Positions 55,448 through 64,000 of a DNA stretch of 64,000 nt are shown here, piece after piece. Location of the stretch: contig CANMMR010000001.1 of assembly GCA_947499095.1 (NCBI GenBank), positions 62,001 to 126,000 of the forward strand, in the 5' to 3' direction. This stretch comes from an uncultured Erythrobacter sp. Its GTDB lineage: Bacteria; Pseudomonadota; Alphaproteobacteria; Sphingomonadales; Sphingomonadaceae. The notes below the pieces were generated by a model, which worked only from the letters and a program-made list of their open reading frames with translations, did no database searches and was not told where the DNA came from. How positions within the stretch are numbered: the stretch's first letter is position 1; each line of letters opens with the position of its first letter. The position numbers and the translations under genes are program-made.

Positions 55448-56869
55448 ATGACCGACTCCAACGATCCGCACGCCCTGCTCTACAACCAGATCGATCCGCA
55501 GGATGCACAGGCCCTGACCGCGCGCCTGCTGCAACCTTGCGACGATGGCGAACTCTATCTGCAGTTCATGGCGTCGGAAACCTTCGCTTTCGACGACGGC
55601 AGGTTGAAAACGGCGGATTATTCGCGCGATTCGGGCTTCGGCCTGCGCGGTGTCTCGGGCGAGACGACCGGCTTTGCGCACGCCAACGAAATCAGCGCGG
55701 CAGCGATCTCGCGCGCGGGCGAGACGCTGCAATTGCTCGACGCCACGAAAGCACCGCACGCCGCCCCGCCCGAGCGCACCAATCGCCATCTCTACACCGA
55801 TGCCAGCCCGCTCGACCTCGTGCCGTTCGCGGAAAAGGTCGCGCTGCTGGAGAAGATCGACTCGGTCGCCCGCGCCAAGGACCCGCGCGTGGCGCAGGTC
55901 AGCGTCGGTATGTCGGCGAGCTGGAGCGCGATCGACATCATCCGCGCCGACGGCTTTACCGCGCGCGACATCCGTCCGCTGGTGCGCCTCAACGTATCGG
56001 TCGTCGCCGAACAGAACGGACGGCGCGAGACCGGCAATTTCGGCTTCGGCGGCCGCTACCTCTACGACCGGCTGTTCGATGAAGGCCAGTGGATGCGCGC
56101 GGTGGACGAGGCGGTGCGGCAGGCGCTGGTCAATCTCGACAGCGTCGAAGCCCCGGCTGGCGAGACCACCGTCCTGCTCGGCCCCGGCTGGCCCGGCATA
56201 CTGCTGCACGAGGCCGTGGGCCACGGGCTGGAGGGCGATTTCAACCGCAAGGGCACCAGCGCCTTTTCCGGGCGCATCGGCGAGCGCGTCGCCGCACCGG
56301 GCGTCACCGTGATCGACGACGGCAGCATCGCGGAGCGGCGCGGCTCGCTCTCCATCGACGACGAAGGCACGCCGACACGCGAGACCGTGCTGATCGAGGA
56401 CGGCATTCTCAAGGGTTACATGCAGGACCGCCTCAACGCGCGACTGATGGGCGTCGAGCCGACCGGCAACGGCCGCCGCGAAAGCTACCAGCACGCCCCC
56501 ATGCCGCGCATGACCAACACTTTCATGCAGAGCGGTGAGGACGATCCCGCCGAGTTGCTGAGCCGCGTCGACGACGGGATCTACGCCACCAGCTTCGGCG
56601 GCGGGCAAGTCGACATCGTCTCCGGCAAATTCGTCTTCGCCTGCACCGAGGCCTACAAGGTCGAGAAAGGCAAGATCGTCGCCCCGATCAAGGGCGCGAC
56701 GCTGATTGGCGACGGGCCGAGCGTGCTGACCCGCGTGACAGGCATCGGCGACGACATGACACTGGACGAAGGCATCGGCATGTGCGGCAAGGGCGGCCAG
56801 GGCGTGCCCGCAGGCGTGGGCCAGCCGACGCTGCTGATCGACGGCCTCACCGTGGGCGGAACGGCATAG
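55448..56869 (+). CDS. tldD: Metalloprotease TldD
   Basis: 473 residues. Zn-binding motif in LLHEAVGHGLEGDF (HExxxH), and GVPAGVGQPTLLIDGLTVGG near the end. TldD works with TldE (PmbA) as a heterodimer that degrades unfolded peptides and cuts leader peptides such as microcin B17's. tldE is not in the window. Since TldD can process leader peptides, the nearby double-glycine peptides at 50717 and 51173 are worth noting (co-location only). Confidence 0.93.
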   Translation: MTDSNDPHALLYNQIDPQDAQALTARLLQPCDDGELYLQFMASETFAFDDGRLKTADYSRDSGFGLRGVSGETTGFAHANEISAAAISRAGETLQLLDATKAPHAAPPERTNRHLYTDASPLDLVPFAEKVALLEKIDSVARAKDPRVAQVSVGMSASWSAIDIIRADGFTARDIRPLVRLNVSVVAEQNGRRETGNFGFGGRYLYDRLFDEGQWMRAVDEAVRQALVNLDSVEAPAGETTVLLGPGWPGILLHEAVGHGLEGDFNRKGTSAFSGRIGERVAAPGVTVIDDGSIAERRGSLSIDDEGTPTRETVLIEDGILKGYMQDRLNARLMGVEPTGNGRRESYQHAPMPRMTNTFMQSGEDDPAELLSRVDDGIYATSFGGGQVDIVSGKFVFACTEAYKVEKGKIVAPIKGATLIGDGPSVLTRVTGIGDDMTLDEGIGMCGKGGQGVPAGVGQPTLLIDGLTVGGTA

Positions 56870-56946
56870 GCTCCGCACATTGGCCAGAACTCATCGCCCG
56901 TTCAGGCGTTGACCGGTATATATCGCGCCTCTGAAGGAGACTCGCC

Positions 56947-57366
56947 GTGTTGAAACCCATCCTAGCAGTCACTGCCGCCGTCACCATGCTGGCCGCGCCC
57001 GCATCCGCGCAGGATTATTCCGACCGCGAACTGACCAGGGGCGAAGCAAAGCTTGCCAAGATGCTTGATGGCCGCGTCGCCGGTGAGCCGGAGCGCTGCA
57101 TCCGCACCATCGGCAGCCGCAATCTCACGCAAATCGACGACACCGCGCTGGTCTACAAGCAGGGCCGCACGATCTGGGTGAACTACACCCGCACGCCGGA
57201 ATCGATCGATTCGGACGACATCATGGTCATCCGGAAGTTCGACGGCTCCAGCCTTTGCCGGACCGACCAGATCACCACTGTGGAACGCTTCGGCGGTTTC
57301 CTGTCGGGCATCATCTTCCTCGACGAGTTCATCCCCTACCGCCTGCCGGAAGGCGCCGAGGGCTGA
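56947..57366 (+). CDS. Exported hypothetical protein
   Basis: 139 residues. Signal peptide (MLKPILAVTAAVTMLAAPASA), GTG start with AAGGAG upstream. The mature part has two Cys (ERCIRTI, SLCRTDQ), which could form a disulfide. No recognised family; similar short exported proteins are frequent in sphingomonads. Confidence 0.7.
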   Translation: MLKPILAVTAAVTMLAAPASAQDYSDRELTRGEAKLAKMLDGRVAGEPERCIRTIGSRNLTQIDDTALVYKQGRTIWVNYTRTPESIDSDDIMVIRKFDGSSLCRTDQITTVERFGGFLSGIIFLDEFIPYRLPEGAEG

Positions 57367-57379
57367 GGCAGCCCGGCCC

Positions 57380-57931
57380 ATGACCGCACCGGCGCAGCCG
57401 TGGGCGCGCGACATATTGCATGTGTGGTTCCACACGCTCGGCAGCGAGGACTGGTTCGCGCCGAGCAAGGCCATCGACGAAATGCTCGGAAACCGCTTCG
57501 GCGAGGAGCTGGAGCGGCAGGCGACGCGGGCACCGGGTGAGTTTCTCGACGATCCACAAACAGCGCTCGCGGCGATTATTTTGTTCGACCAGATTCCGCG
57601 CAACATCCATCGCGATACGGCGCAGGCCTTTGCGCATGACCCGCAAGCCCGGGCGATAACCCATGGAGTGATCAAGCGTGGCTGGCTTGGAGATTATACC
57701 GAGGACGAGCGCCAGTTCACGCTCATGCCGCTGATGCACAGCGAGCAACTCCGCGATCAGGACTTGTCGGTCGAACTATTCGCCCGCCACGCCCCAAGTT
57801 CGCTTGAGTTCGCCCGATCGCATCGCGAGATGATCGCGCGCTTCGGTCGCTTCCCGCACCGCAACGAGATACTCGGCCGCGAAAGCAGCGAGGCCGAGAA
57901 AGAAGCGATCGCTGACGGCTTCAGCTGGTAG
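57380..57931 (+). CDS. DUF924 family protein
   Basis: 183 residues. The DUF924 pattern is clear: ILHVWF..., FLDDPQTALAAIILFDQIPR, NIHRDTAQAFAHDPQA, and FARSHREMIARFGRFPHRN. All-helical TPR-like fold of unknown role. Starts 13 bp after the preceding gene, and its 3' end overlaps nth by 11 bp (convergent). Confidence 0.9.
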   Translation: MTAPAQPWARDILHVWFHTLGSEDWFAPSKAIDEMLGNRFGEELERQATRAPGEFLDDPQTALAAIILFDQIPRNIHRDTAQAFAHDPQARAITHGVIKRGWLGDYTEDERQFTLMPLMHSEQLRDQDLSVELFARHAPSSLEFARSHREMIARFGRFPHRNEILGRESSEAEKEAIADGFSW

Positions 57932-58577
57932 CCGCATAGTAGAGGCACAGGTCCGAGACCGGGCAGCTCCCGCATTTCGGCGCGCGGGCGGTGCACACGC
58001 GCTTGCCGAACTGGATCAGCCAGAAATGCCCGTCATGCAGCGCCCATCCGGGTGAGCGTTCTTCCAGCTGCGCGGCTGTCTTGTCCGCCGTCTTCGCATC
58101 GGTGAGGCCGATGCGGTTGCCCACGCGGTGCACATGGGTGTCGACCGCGATCACGTCCTTCCCGAAGGTGAAACTGAGCACGATGTCGGCACATTTTCGG
58201 CCGATGCCGGGCAGCGCCATAAGTCCCTCGCGCGTATCGGGCACGCGGCCGTCATGCTGCTCCAGTAATGCGCTGCAGAATGCCCGGATGTTGCGCGCTT
58301 TCATGTTGTAGAGGCCGCAGGGCCGGATCGCCTCGGCGACGTCGCCCTCGTCCATCGCGAGCATCTCTTCCGGCGTTCGCGCCAACGCAAACAATTGCCG
58401 CGCCGCCTTCGCTGTATTGCGATCGAGCGATTGGGCGGACAGCATGCAGGACACGCAGGAGCGGAAGGCATCGGGCTGGCCCTTGGGGCCTTTCGCGCCG
58501 GGCGTGCGGCCGGGCATGGCCTCGTGCAGCCGCTCGTAGACCGTCTCGACATCGGACAGATCGAGCAATTTGCTCAT
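57921..58577 (-). CDS. nth: Endonuclease III (DNA glycosylase/AP lyase)
   Basis: 218 residues. HhH-GPD motif with catalytic Lys (LPGIGRKCADIVLSF) and Asp (VDTHVHRVGNRIGL); the [4Fe-4S] cluster is at the C terminus (CTARAPKCGSCPVSDLC, C-x6-C-x2-C-x5-C). Removes oxidised pyrimidines. Start overlaps the stop of the NRAMP-like gene by 4 bp. Confidence 0.93.
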   Translation of the reverse strand: MSKLLDLSDVETVYERLHEAMPGRTPGAKGPKGQPDAFRSCVSCMLSAQSLDRNTAKAARQLFALARTPEEMLAMDEGDVAEAIRPCGLYNMKARNIRAFCSALLEQHDGRVPDTREGLMALPGIGRKCADIVLSFTFGKDVIAVDTHVHRVGNRIGLTDAKTADKTAAQLEERSPGWALHDGHFWLIQFGKRVCTARAPKCGSCPVSDLCLYYAATS

Positions 58578-59878
58578 GTCACAGGTTTCGTGGGATGAAG
58601 GGCAATCGCGCCGAAGCCGAGCAGCAGGCCGATCGCCCCCGTCACCGGCAGCAGGATCGCCGGGTCAGGCAATTCTGTCCCACTCACTGACGCAAACACG
58701 CGGGCAAGCGCCACCAGCCCGAGCATGCAGGCGATGCCCACCACGAACACGCCCACTGCATTGGCGAGCGGGCCATTCGCTGCGCCGCGCTGCAAGGTCG
58801 GATCGTTCATCGTAGCCAGCAGGAACAGCGCGACCAGGGGCAGCAGCGCACCATTGAAGGCCTGCGCCGCGAGGATGGCTGGTCCGGGCCTCACATCGGC
58901 CAGCCCGAAGCCCGCACCGATCACGATCACCGCAGCCCAGACGCTGCGGAAGCGCCGACCCTTCGCCGCCCAGCGCGGATCGTCGATATTCCCGAACAAC
59001 CCGCGCGCGGTCAGCGCGGCGGCCAGCGGAGCCGTGACCGCAGAGGATAATCCGGCGGCGAGCAGGCCCAGCGCAAGCCCGGTGCGCGCCCATTCGCCCA
59101 GCTGCCCGGCCAGCGTATCGGCCAGCGTTTCGAAAGAGAATTCGCCATCGAGCGCGGTGCCGACCACGAGGATTGCCGCCGTAATCAATGCGCCCAGCCC
59201 GACGGCGATGATGAGGCCGAGCCGCATCTGCCCCACCGTCTGCCCCCGCGCCAGCGCCGAGCCGAGAAAGAGATTGTAAGGCACGACGGTCGTCCCGACG
59301 AGGGCGAGGATGGTGAACAGCGCAGCCTCTTCGCCGAGGAGCGAGACATCGGGCACGATCCCGCTCGCCACAGAAGACACGCTCGGCGCAAGGCTCGCGG
59401 CGACCAGCAGGAAACCTGCCCCCATCAGCGCCACGAACACCGCCATCGCCTGCGCGATCCGTTGCGGCGAGCCGAGCAGGAGCAGCGCGACCGCCGCAAC
59501 CGCGAGCGCCAGCGTCAGCACGCCGCGGGGCAAGTCGATGGCGAGCATCGCGCCGGCAACCCCGCCGAGGATATTTCCCGCCTCATAGGCCGCGCAACCG
59601 AGCAGCACCGCGCCCGCCACCAATGCCAGCACGAGAAAGCGGGCAGCGCCATGCGAATAACGGCGACGCAGCACTGCAGCGAGATCGCCCCCGGTCGCGA
59701 TCGTCAGCCGTCCAGCGAATTCCTGCAACGTGAAGGTCGCGATGCCCGAAAAGACGATGGCCCACAGCACTGCCATGCCGGGCCCGACACCCGCACTCGC
59801 CGCTGCTGTGACCGTACCCGGCCCGATGAAGGCCGCAGCGATGGCGGACCACAGGAGGATCGATCCGAGCCTTGTCAT
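58574..59878 (-). CDS. NRAMP-related divalent metal transporter, atypical metal site
   Basis: 434 residues with about 11 membrane helices and the NRAMP general plan. In the first helix the usual DPGN is replaced by GPGT (FIGPGTVTAAASAGVG), and the sixth helix has VVPYNLFLG rather than MPHN. So the metal ligands differ and substrate or coupling may be changed (Nramp-related transporters are known to move other ions). ATG at 59878. Downstream nth overlaps by 4 bp; the EndoIII-like gene is 45 bp upstream. Confidence 0.8.
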   Translation of the reverse strand: MTRLGSILLWSAIAAAFIGPGTVTAAASAGVGPGMAVLWAIVFSGIATFTLQEFAGRLTIATGGDLAAVLRRRYSHGAARFLVLALVAGAVLLGCAAYEAGNILGGVAGAMLAIDLPRGVLTLALAVAAVALLLLGSPQRIAQAMAVFVALMGAGFLLVAASLAPSVSSVASGIVPDVSLLGEEAALFTILALVGTTVVPYNLFLGSALARGQTVGQMRLGLIIAVGLGALITAAILVVGTALDGEFSFETLADTLAGQLGEWARTGLALGLLAAGLSSAVTAPLAAALTARGLFGNIDDPRWAAKGRRFRSVWAAVIVIGAGFGLADVRPGPAILAAQAFNGALLPLVALFLLATMNDPTLQRGAANGPLANAVGVFVVGIACMLGLVALARVFASVSGTELPDPAILLPVTGAIGLLLGFGAIALHPTKPVT

Positions 59879-59923
59879 GGCCGCCGCTTGTGCGCGTGGG
59901 TACGGCCTGCGCAATGGCCGCGC

Positions 59924-60634
59924 TCACGCGCCCGTCCGCTGCCGTCCGGTCTCGCACAACGCCTGCGCGGGACAAGTCGCACAATCGGGAGATGACGGGC
60001 GGCACCAGGTCTGACCAAGCTTTTTCATCAGCAGGTGATGCTCGTCGTACTCGGCTGCCGACCATTCTTCCGGCATGACCGGCATGATCGCAGCAAAGGC
60101 GCGGTCGGTGCTCGCCTTGGGCGGGACCAGCCCCATGCGTTGCAGGATGCGGGTGTGATGGCTGTCGAGGACGATCGCGCGCCGGTCCAGCCTGCTGGCA
60201 TTCATCACGCCCGCAGCAATTTTTCGCCCAATACCGGGAAGCTGTTCCAGCCAGTGCATCGCGGCATCGGTTTGCATACCGGCGAGGTGAGCGAGGTCCA
60301 CGGCGCCGCTCCGCTCGATCAGCGCCGTGAGGCTGGCCTTGAGCCGCTCGGCAGCGATGTTGGGATACGTCTGCGTGGCGAGTTCCGCCTGAAGTTCTGC
60401 CAGCGGCGCAGCAGCCACGGCTTCCCAGCTACCCCATCGTTTGAGCATCCGGTCGGTAGCTTCGTTGGACACCTCCGACTTCGTCCGCGCGCCAATCACG
60501 CCTTGAACCAGCACCCACTCCGGCGCACGCCATTCTGCCGCCGTCCGCTCGATCCGGCCGAACCGCTGGACCAGCAGCGCCTGCAGGCGGCGCAGCGTGT
60601 CAGTGCGTGGATCGGGGCCGAGGGGAAGTTGCAT
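59924..60634 (-). CDS. Endonuclease III-like HhH-GPD glycosylase
   Basis: 236 residues, a second HhH-GPD enzyme with catalytic Lys (LPGIGRKIAAGVM) and Asp (VLDSHHTRIL), and an [4Fe-4S] motif (WCRPSSPDCATCPAQALC). Different enough from nth to be a distinct specificity group. Located 28 bp downstream of the deacetylase-like gene and 45 bp upstream of the NRAMP-like gene, same strand. Confidence 0.88.
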   Translation of the reverse strand: MQLPLGPDPRTDTLRRLQALLVQRFGRIERTAAEWRAPEWVLVQGVIGARTKSEVSNEATDRMLKRWGSWEAVAAAPLAELQAELATQTYPNIAAERLKASLTALIERSGAVDLAHLAGMQTDAAMHWLEQLPGIGRKIAAGVMNASRLDRRAIVLDSHHTRILQRMGLVPPKASTDRAFAAIMPVMPEEWSAAEYDEHHLLMKKLGQTWCRPSSPDCATCPAQALCETGRQRTGA

Positions 60635-60662
60635 CGCGTCCTCGGTCGCGGTCGCCGATGGT

Positions 60663-61424
60663 TCAGAGATCTCTCACGGAAATGAACTCGTCCGAGATTT
60701 CCGTCATCGTCTTGATCTCGTAGCCCTTGTCGAACACGTGCTCGATGATCGCCTGGACGACGTTGCGAATGCCGTGGCCCGAATAGGACAGCTCGCTTAT
60801 GTCGTCCGCGTCGAGGTTGTTCCACTTCTCGCGCGACACCGAATCTTTGATCTGGCGCGTATATTCGAAGCGCGGCGTATTGAACGCCATGTGCGCGGCG
60901 TGGAAGTTTATGACCTTCAGGCCCGGACTGTCCCAGCGCTCTTTCAGGACTTCCATGTTGAGGTCCGGATCGAGGAGCAAATAGCCGCCGTCCTCGAAGA
61001 AGATCGGCAGGCTGACCATCCCGCTGCGGTGATGCAGCGCGGTGAGGTTCGTCTCGCAACGGGTGCAGTGGTTGGAGAAGAACTTGAAGCCCCGCTTCGC
61101 ATACTCGTCCATGATGTCGTTGACTTCGAAATAGCGGTGCGTGCGGAAGCCGTCGGCATCCGGCACCAGCTTTTCGCAATAGTCCATGACCTCATCGAAG
61201 CTGTCGCCATGCGAACTGTTCGGCAGGAAGTTCGGATGGATCAGCTGGCGCGCCTTGCCGGCCGCGGCCAGCCCGCTGACGAACTCGCTGGGATTGGTGT
61301 TGAAATAGGTCAGACCCAGGCGATCCCCGCCCAGCGCCTCGTGGCTGTATTGCAGCACCGCTTCCGATGCCCAATCGACATCGGAGGAGAAGCTGAATAC
61401 CGGCTTTTCGGACCAGGAGTACAT
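60663..61424 (-). CDS. Polysaccharide deacetylase-like protein (WbmS family)
   Basis: 253 residues. FSSDVDWASE contains the Asp-Asp-type metal site of this carbohydrate esterase group, with HPNFLPNSSHG and FRTHRYFEVNDI further on and HAAHMAFNTPR near the C terminus. WbmS was named in Bordetella O-antigen loci; the likely role is deacetylation of a surface-sugar precursor (inference). ATG overlaps the GNAT stop (TGATG), so the two are made together. Confidence 0.75.
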   Translation of the reverse strand: MYSWSEKPVFSFSSDVDWASEAVLQYSHEALGGDRLGLTYFNTNPSEFVSGLAAAGKARQLIHPNFLPNSSHGDSFDEVMDYCEKLVPDADGFRTHRYFEVNDIMDEYAKRGFKFFSNHCTRCETNLTALHHRSGMVSLPIFFEDGGYLLLDPDLNMEVLKERWDSPGLKVINFHAAHMAFNTPRFEYTRQIKDSVSREKWNNLDADDISELSYSGHGIRNVVQAIIEHVFDKGYEIKTMTEISDEFISVRDL

Positions 61425-61927
61425 CAGACCTCCACCTGCGTAAGATCGTGCGACATGTAGTAGTGCGGCTCGCCCTCGTACTCCATGTCGTCGTCGATGG
61501 TGTAGCCGGCCTTTTGCATCGCGCGGATGCTGCCGATGTTGCTCTGCAGAACGCGGGCGAAAATGACGTCGGCAAAGCCGGTTTTCTTGACGTGCTTGCT
61601 GCCCGCCACGAAGGCGCGGGAAGCGACGCCCCGGCCGTGCCACGCCTCGGTTATGTTGGTGCTGACCTTGGCCTTGTCGTCTTCCAGATTGTAGCGCAGC
61701 TGGCCGATAGGCTCGCCGTCCGCCTCGATGATCAGGAACTGGCAGGTGGGATCGGAAATGGTCTTCTTGAACCAGGGCTCATGCTCTTCGAAAGCGAGCG
61801 GGCGCTTGGTCTTCATGTTGCGGATGGTGGCCGGCTCGTTGCGCCACGACAGCACGGTGTGCACGTCGTCGTATGTCGCCGGGCGCAGACCCAACTCGTA
61901 ATCGTATTTACCCTTGTCCGTCGCCAT
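61424..61927 (-). CDS. GNAT-family N-acetyltransferase
   Basis: 167 residues with a GNAT fold: GEPIGQLRYNLE, AWHGRGVASRAFVAGSKHV (the acetyl-CoA loop R-x-x-G-x-G/A variant) and QSNIGSIRAMQKAGYTID. The style is like sugar-amine acetyltransferases (PseH type). Paired with the deacetylase-like gene, it may act on surface-glycan amines. 99 bp downstream of guaA. Confidence 0.85.
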   Translation of the reverse strand: MATDKGKYDYELGLRPATYDDVHTVLSWRNEPATIRNMKTKRPLAFEEHEPWFKKTISDPTCQFLIIEADGEPIGQLRYNLEDDKAKVSTNITEAWHGRGVASRAFVAGSKHVKKTGFADVIFARVLQSNIGSIRAMQKAGYTIDDDMEYEGEPHYYMSHDLTQVEV

Positions 61928-62026
61928 TCTGGAAATTCCATTGTTCGAGTGAAGGATCGCCGAGGTCGCGTCCGGCGGTTCTATTTCGAAAATCGGACTG
62001 CTGCCCGCACTGGCTACCCGTCCGCG

Positions 62027-63601
62027 CTATTCCCACTCGATCGTGCCGGGCGGTTTGCTGGTGTAGTCGTACACGACGCGGTTGATGCCCTGTACTTCGT
62101 TGACGATGCGCGTTGCAACCCCGGTGAGGAAGCTCGCGTCGAAGGGGTAGACATCGGCGGTCATGCCGTCGGTGCTCGTCACCGCGCGCAGGCCGCAGAC
62201 GCTGTCGTAGGTGCGGTGATCGCCCATCACGCCGACCGTCTTGACCGGCAGCAGCACAGCGAAGGCCTGCCAGATCGCATCGTAGAGCCCCGCCTTGCGG
62301 ATCTCGTCGAGATAGATCGCATCGGCCTTGCGCAGGATATCGCAGCGCTCCTTCGTAACCTCGCCCGGAATGCGGATCGCGAGGCCCGGTCCGGGGAAGG
62401 GATGGCGGCCGACGAACATGTCGGGCAGGCCCAGCTCGCGGCCCAGTTCGCGGACCTCGTCCTTGAACAGTTCGCGCAGCGGCTCGACCAGCTGCATGTT
62501 CATGCGTTCGGGCAAGCCGCCGACATTGTGGTGGCTCTTGATCGTGACGCTCGGCCCGCCGGTGAAGCTGACGCTTTCGATGACGTCGGGATAGAGCGTG
62601 CCCTGCGCGAGGAAGTCCGCGCCGCCGACCTTCTTCGCCTCGGCCTCGAACACGTCGATGAACGTCTTGCCGATGAACTTGCGCTTCGCCTCGGGGTCGG
62701 TCGTCCCGGACAGACCTTCCATGAACATGTCCTCGGCATCGACCACCACCAGCGGGATGTTGTAATGGTCGCGGAACATGGTTTCGACCTGCTCACGCTC
62801 GTTGAGGCGGAGCAGGCCGTGATCGACGAAGACGCAGGTCAGCTGCTCGCCGATCGCTTCGTGGATGAGGATCGCTGCAACGGAGCTGTCGACGCCGCCC
62901 GAAAGGCCGCAGATGACCTTGCCGTCACCCACCTGCTCGCGGATTTCACGGACCTTGGTTTCGCGATAGGCGGCCATCGTCCAGTCGCCGGCAAGGCCGC
63001 AGACATGGCGCACGAAATTGGCGATTAGCTTGCCGCCATCGGGCGTGTGGACGACTTCCGGGTGGAACTGCGTGCCATAGAACTTGCGCTTCTCGTCCGC
63101 GATCACCGCGAAGGGCGCGCCGTCGGAAATCGCCACGATTTCGAAACCGGGCGCAAATTTGGTGACCTTGTCGCCGTGGCTCATCCACACCTGGTGGCGC
63201 TCGCCTTCTTTCCAGAGGCCGTCGAACAGCGCGCACTGCTTGGTGACGGTCAGGAAGGCGCGGCCGAATTCCCCCCCTTCGCCCGTCTCGTGCCCGGGCC
63301 GCACCTCGCCACCGAGCTGGTGGCTCATCACCTGCTGGCCGTAACATATGCCGAGGATCGGGATGCCCGCCTCGAACAACAACTCCGGTGCGCGCGGGCT
63401 GCCTTCGTCGGGCACACCGGCGGGCGAGCCCGACAGGATGATGCCCTTCGGCTTGAGCCGGTGGAACGCCTCTTCCGCCTGGGTGAAAGGCGCGATTTCG
63501 GAATAGACCCCCGCCTCGCGCACGCGGCGTGCAATCAGCTGGGTAACCTGGCTACCGAAGTCGACGATAAGGATGGAATCGGGAAGGTGCGCGTCGTCCA
63601 T
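62027..63601 (-). CDS. guaA: GMP synthase (glutamine-hydrolysing)
   Basis: Converts XMP to GMP. 524 residues. Class I glutamine amidotransferase domain first ([18 protein letters not shown], nucleophile Cys in [23 protein letters not shown]), then the ATP-pyrophosphatase ([12 protein letters not shown]) and the C-terminal dimer domain (KPPGTIEWE). Complete. A non-coding stretch follows upstream. Confidence 0.96.
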   Translation of the reverse strand: MDDAHLPDSILIVDFGSQVTQLIARRVREAGVYSEIAPFTQAEEAFHRLKPKGIILSGSPAGVPDEGSPRAPELLFEAGIPILGICYGQQVMSHQLGGEVRPGHETGEGGEFGRAFLTVTKQCALFDGLWKEGERHQVWMSHGDKVTKFAPGFEIVAISDGAPFAVIADEKRKFYGTQFHPEVVHTPDGGKLIANFVRHVCGLAGDWTMAAYRETKVREIREQVGDGKVICGLSGGVDSSVAAILIHEAIGEQLTCVFVDHGLLRLNEREQVETMFRDHYNIPLVVVDAEDMFMEGLSGTTDPEAKRKFIGKTFIDVFEAEAKKVGGADFLAQGTLYPDVIESVSFTGGPSVTIKSHHNVGGLPERMNMQLVEPLRELFKDEVRELGRELGLPDMFVGRHPFPGPGLAIRIPGEVTKERCDILRKADAIYLDEIRKAGLYDAIWQAFAVLLPVKTVGVMGDHRTYDSVCGLRAVTSTDGMTADVYPFDASFLTGVATRIVNEVQGINRVVYDYTSKPPGTIEWE

Positions 63602-64000
63602 GTGCGGCGGTTAGAGGCGACGTTTCGGCAAGTCCAGTGAGGCGGGCGTTCGCACTTGCGGAAAACGCAATGCCCATCGCCGTTTTCTCACTTTCGTTCG
63701 CGAGACTGAAATATTATTACAGTCTTGTATTCGGAAGAGGCGGTCCTCCTAGACGCCGATCCGGAGCAGGAACAGCCGGGCCCGCGCTCCCCTATGCGCC
63801 CGCCCCGACTGGCCTTCCTTGCCGATACGGCCTGGCGAACTCCGCCCGCCGCTACGGCAAGGCGATATGGCAGCGAGTAGAGACGCGGCCGCCGACACAA
63901 CCTCTCCCCTCCCCTCCCCCGTGTCCGCGCCGCGTCTCGAAGCGCCTCTTGCGCAAAGTGCAGCCACCCTTGCCCACTTCGCAATTGCAGCATGCTGCGT
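63602..64000. other. Non-coding stretch upstream of guaA
   Basis: 399 bp without a convincing gene; the frames here lack a ribosome site and protein-like composition. An AT-rich patch TGAAATATTATTACAG (63708-63723) is the only visible promoter-like tract, possibly for guaA or for a gene outside the window. Confidence 0.5.

Noticed and set aside
63688-63993. Minus-strand frame of about 100 codons at the right edge
   Set aside because: Arg/Ala/Gly-rich shadow-like composition, no ribosome site, no recognisable motif.

Overview
The window looks like a chromosome segment from a GC-rich alphaproteobacterium, most likely a sphingomonad of the Erythrobacter/Qipengyuania/Altererythrobacter type. This is inferred from gene content and protein style (sphingomonad PEPC-like protein, TonB receptor, TldD, nadB, the recombinase/RepB module), not from a database search. 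Many genes are packed in operons with ATGA or TGATG overlaps.

Bases 1 to about 17,900 are accessory DNA that continues past the left edge. From left to right they hold: (i) the 3' part of a large unrecognised gene; (ii) a type II restriction-modification unit made of a Dcm-like cytosine methyltransferase, a Vsr mismatch endonuclease and a convergent MvaI/BcnI-family restriction enzyme; (iii) a run of unrecognised genes, including two proteins with glycine-rich hydrophobic segments, a small PD-(D/E)XK-like protein and a NYN RNase with an OST-HTH-like tail; (iv) a left-pointing block of terminase large subunit, DUF5681 protein, ParB-domain DNA methyltransferase, a hypothetical protein, two ParB/RepB proteins and a large serine recombinase; (v) a small divergent regulator-like gene and a cluster of TTCCCT/AGGGAA inverted repeats that probably marks the right end of the element. 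There are no capsid, portal or tail genes, so this is not an ordinary prophage.

From about 17,935 to the end the DNA is mostly core: patatin-like lipase, PEPC-like protein, mtnP-glpD, putA, dcd, a saccharopine-reductase-like protein, a probable zinc TonB receptor, tRNA-Gly(GCC), a YbbN-like thioredoxin with a Lon-substrate-domain protein, the yggT-folD-lipoprotein-marC operon, argB, nuclease-like genes, nrdB and nrdA, a diguanylate cyclase, nadB, an ABC ATPase, tldD, two endonuclease III-type glycosylases flanking an atypical NRAMP transporter, a GNAT/WbmS-like deacetylase pair, and guaA.

Two islands interrupt the core. An NgoMIV-type (GCCGGC-type) restriction-modification pair sits between a nuclease gene and nrdB at 40,832-42,630. 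Its methyltransferase looks intact, but the restriction enzyme carries Thr where the family has its catalytic Lys. At 50,227-51,403 a cysteine-rich protein is followed by two small paralogous peptides with double-glycine leaders, which looks like an uncharacterised secreted-peptide (RiPP-like) locus. These two loci, together with the recombinase-RepB-RepB-terminase element, are the most interesting parts of the window.
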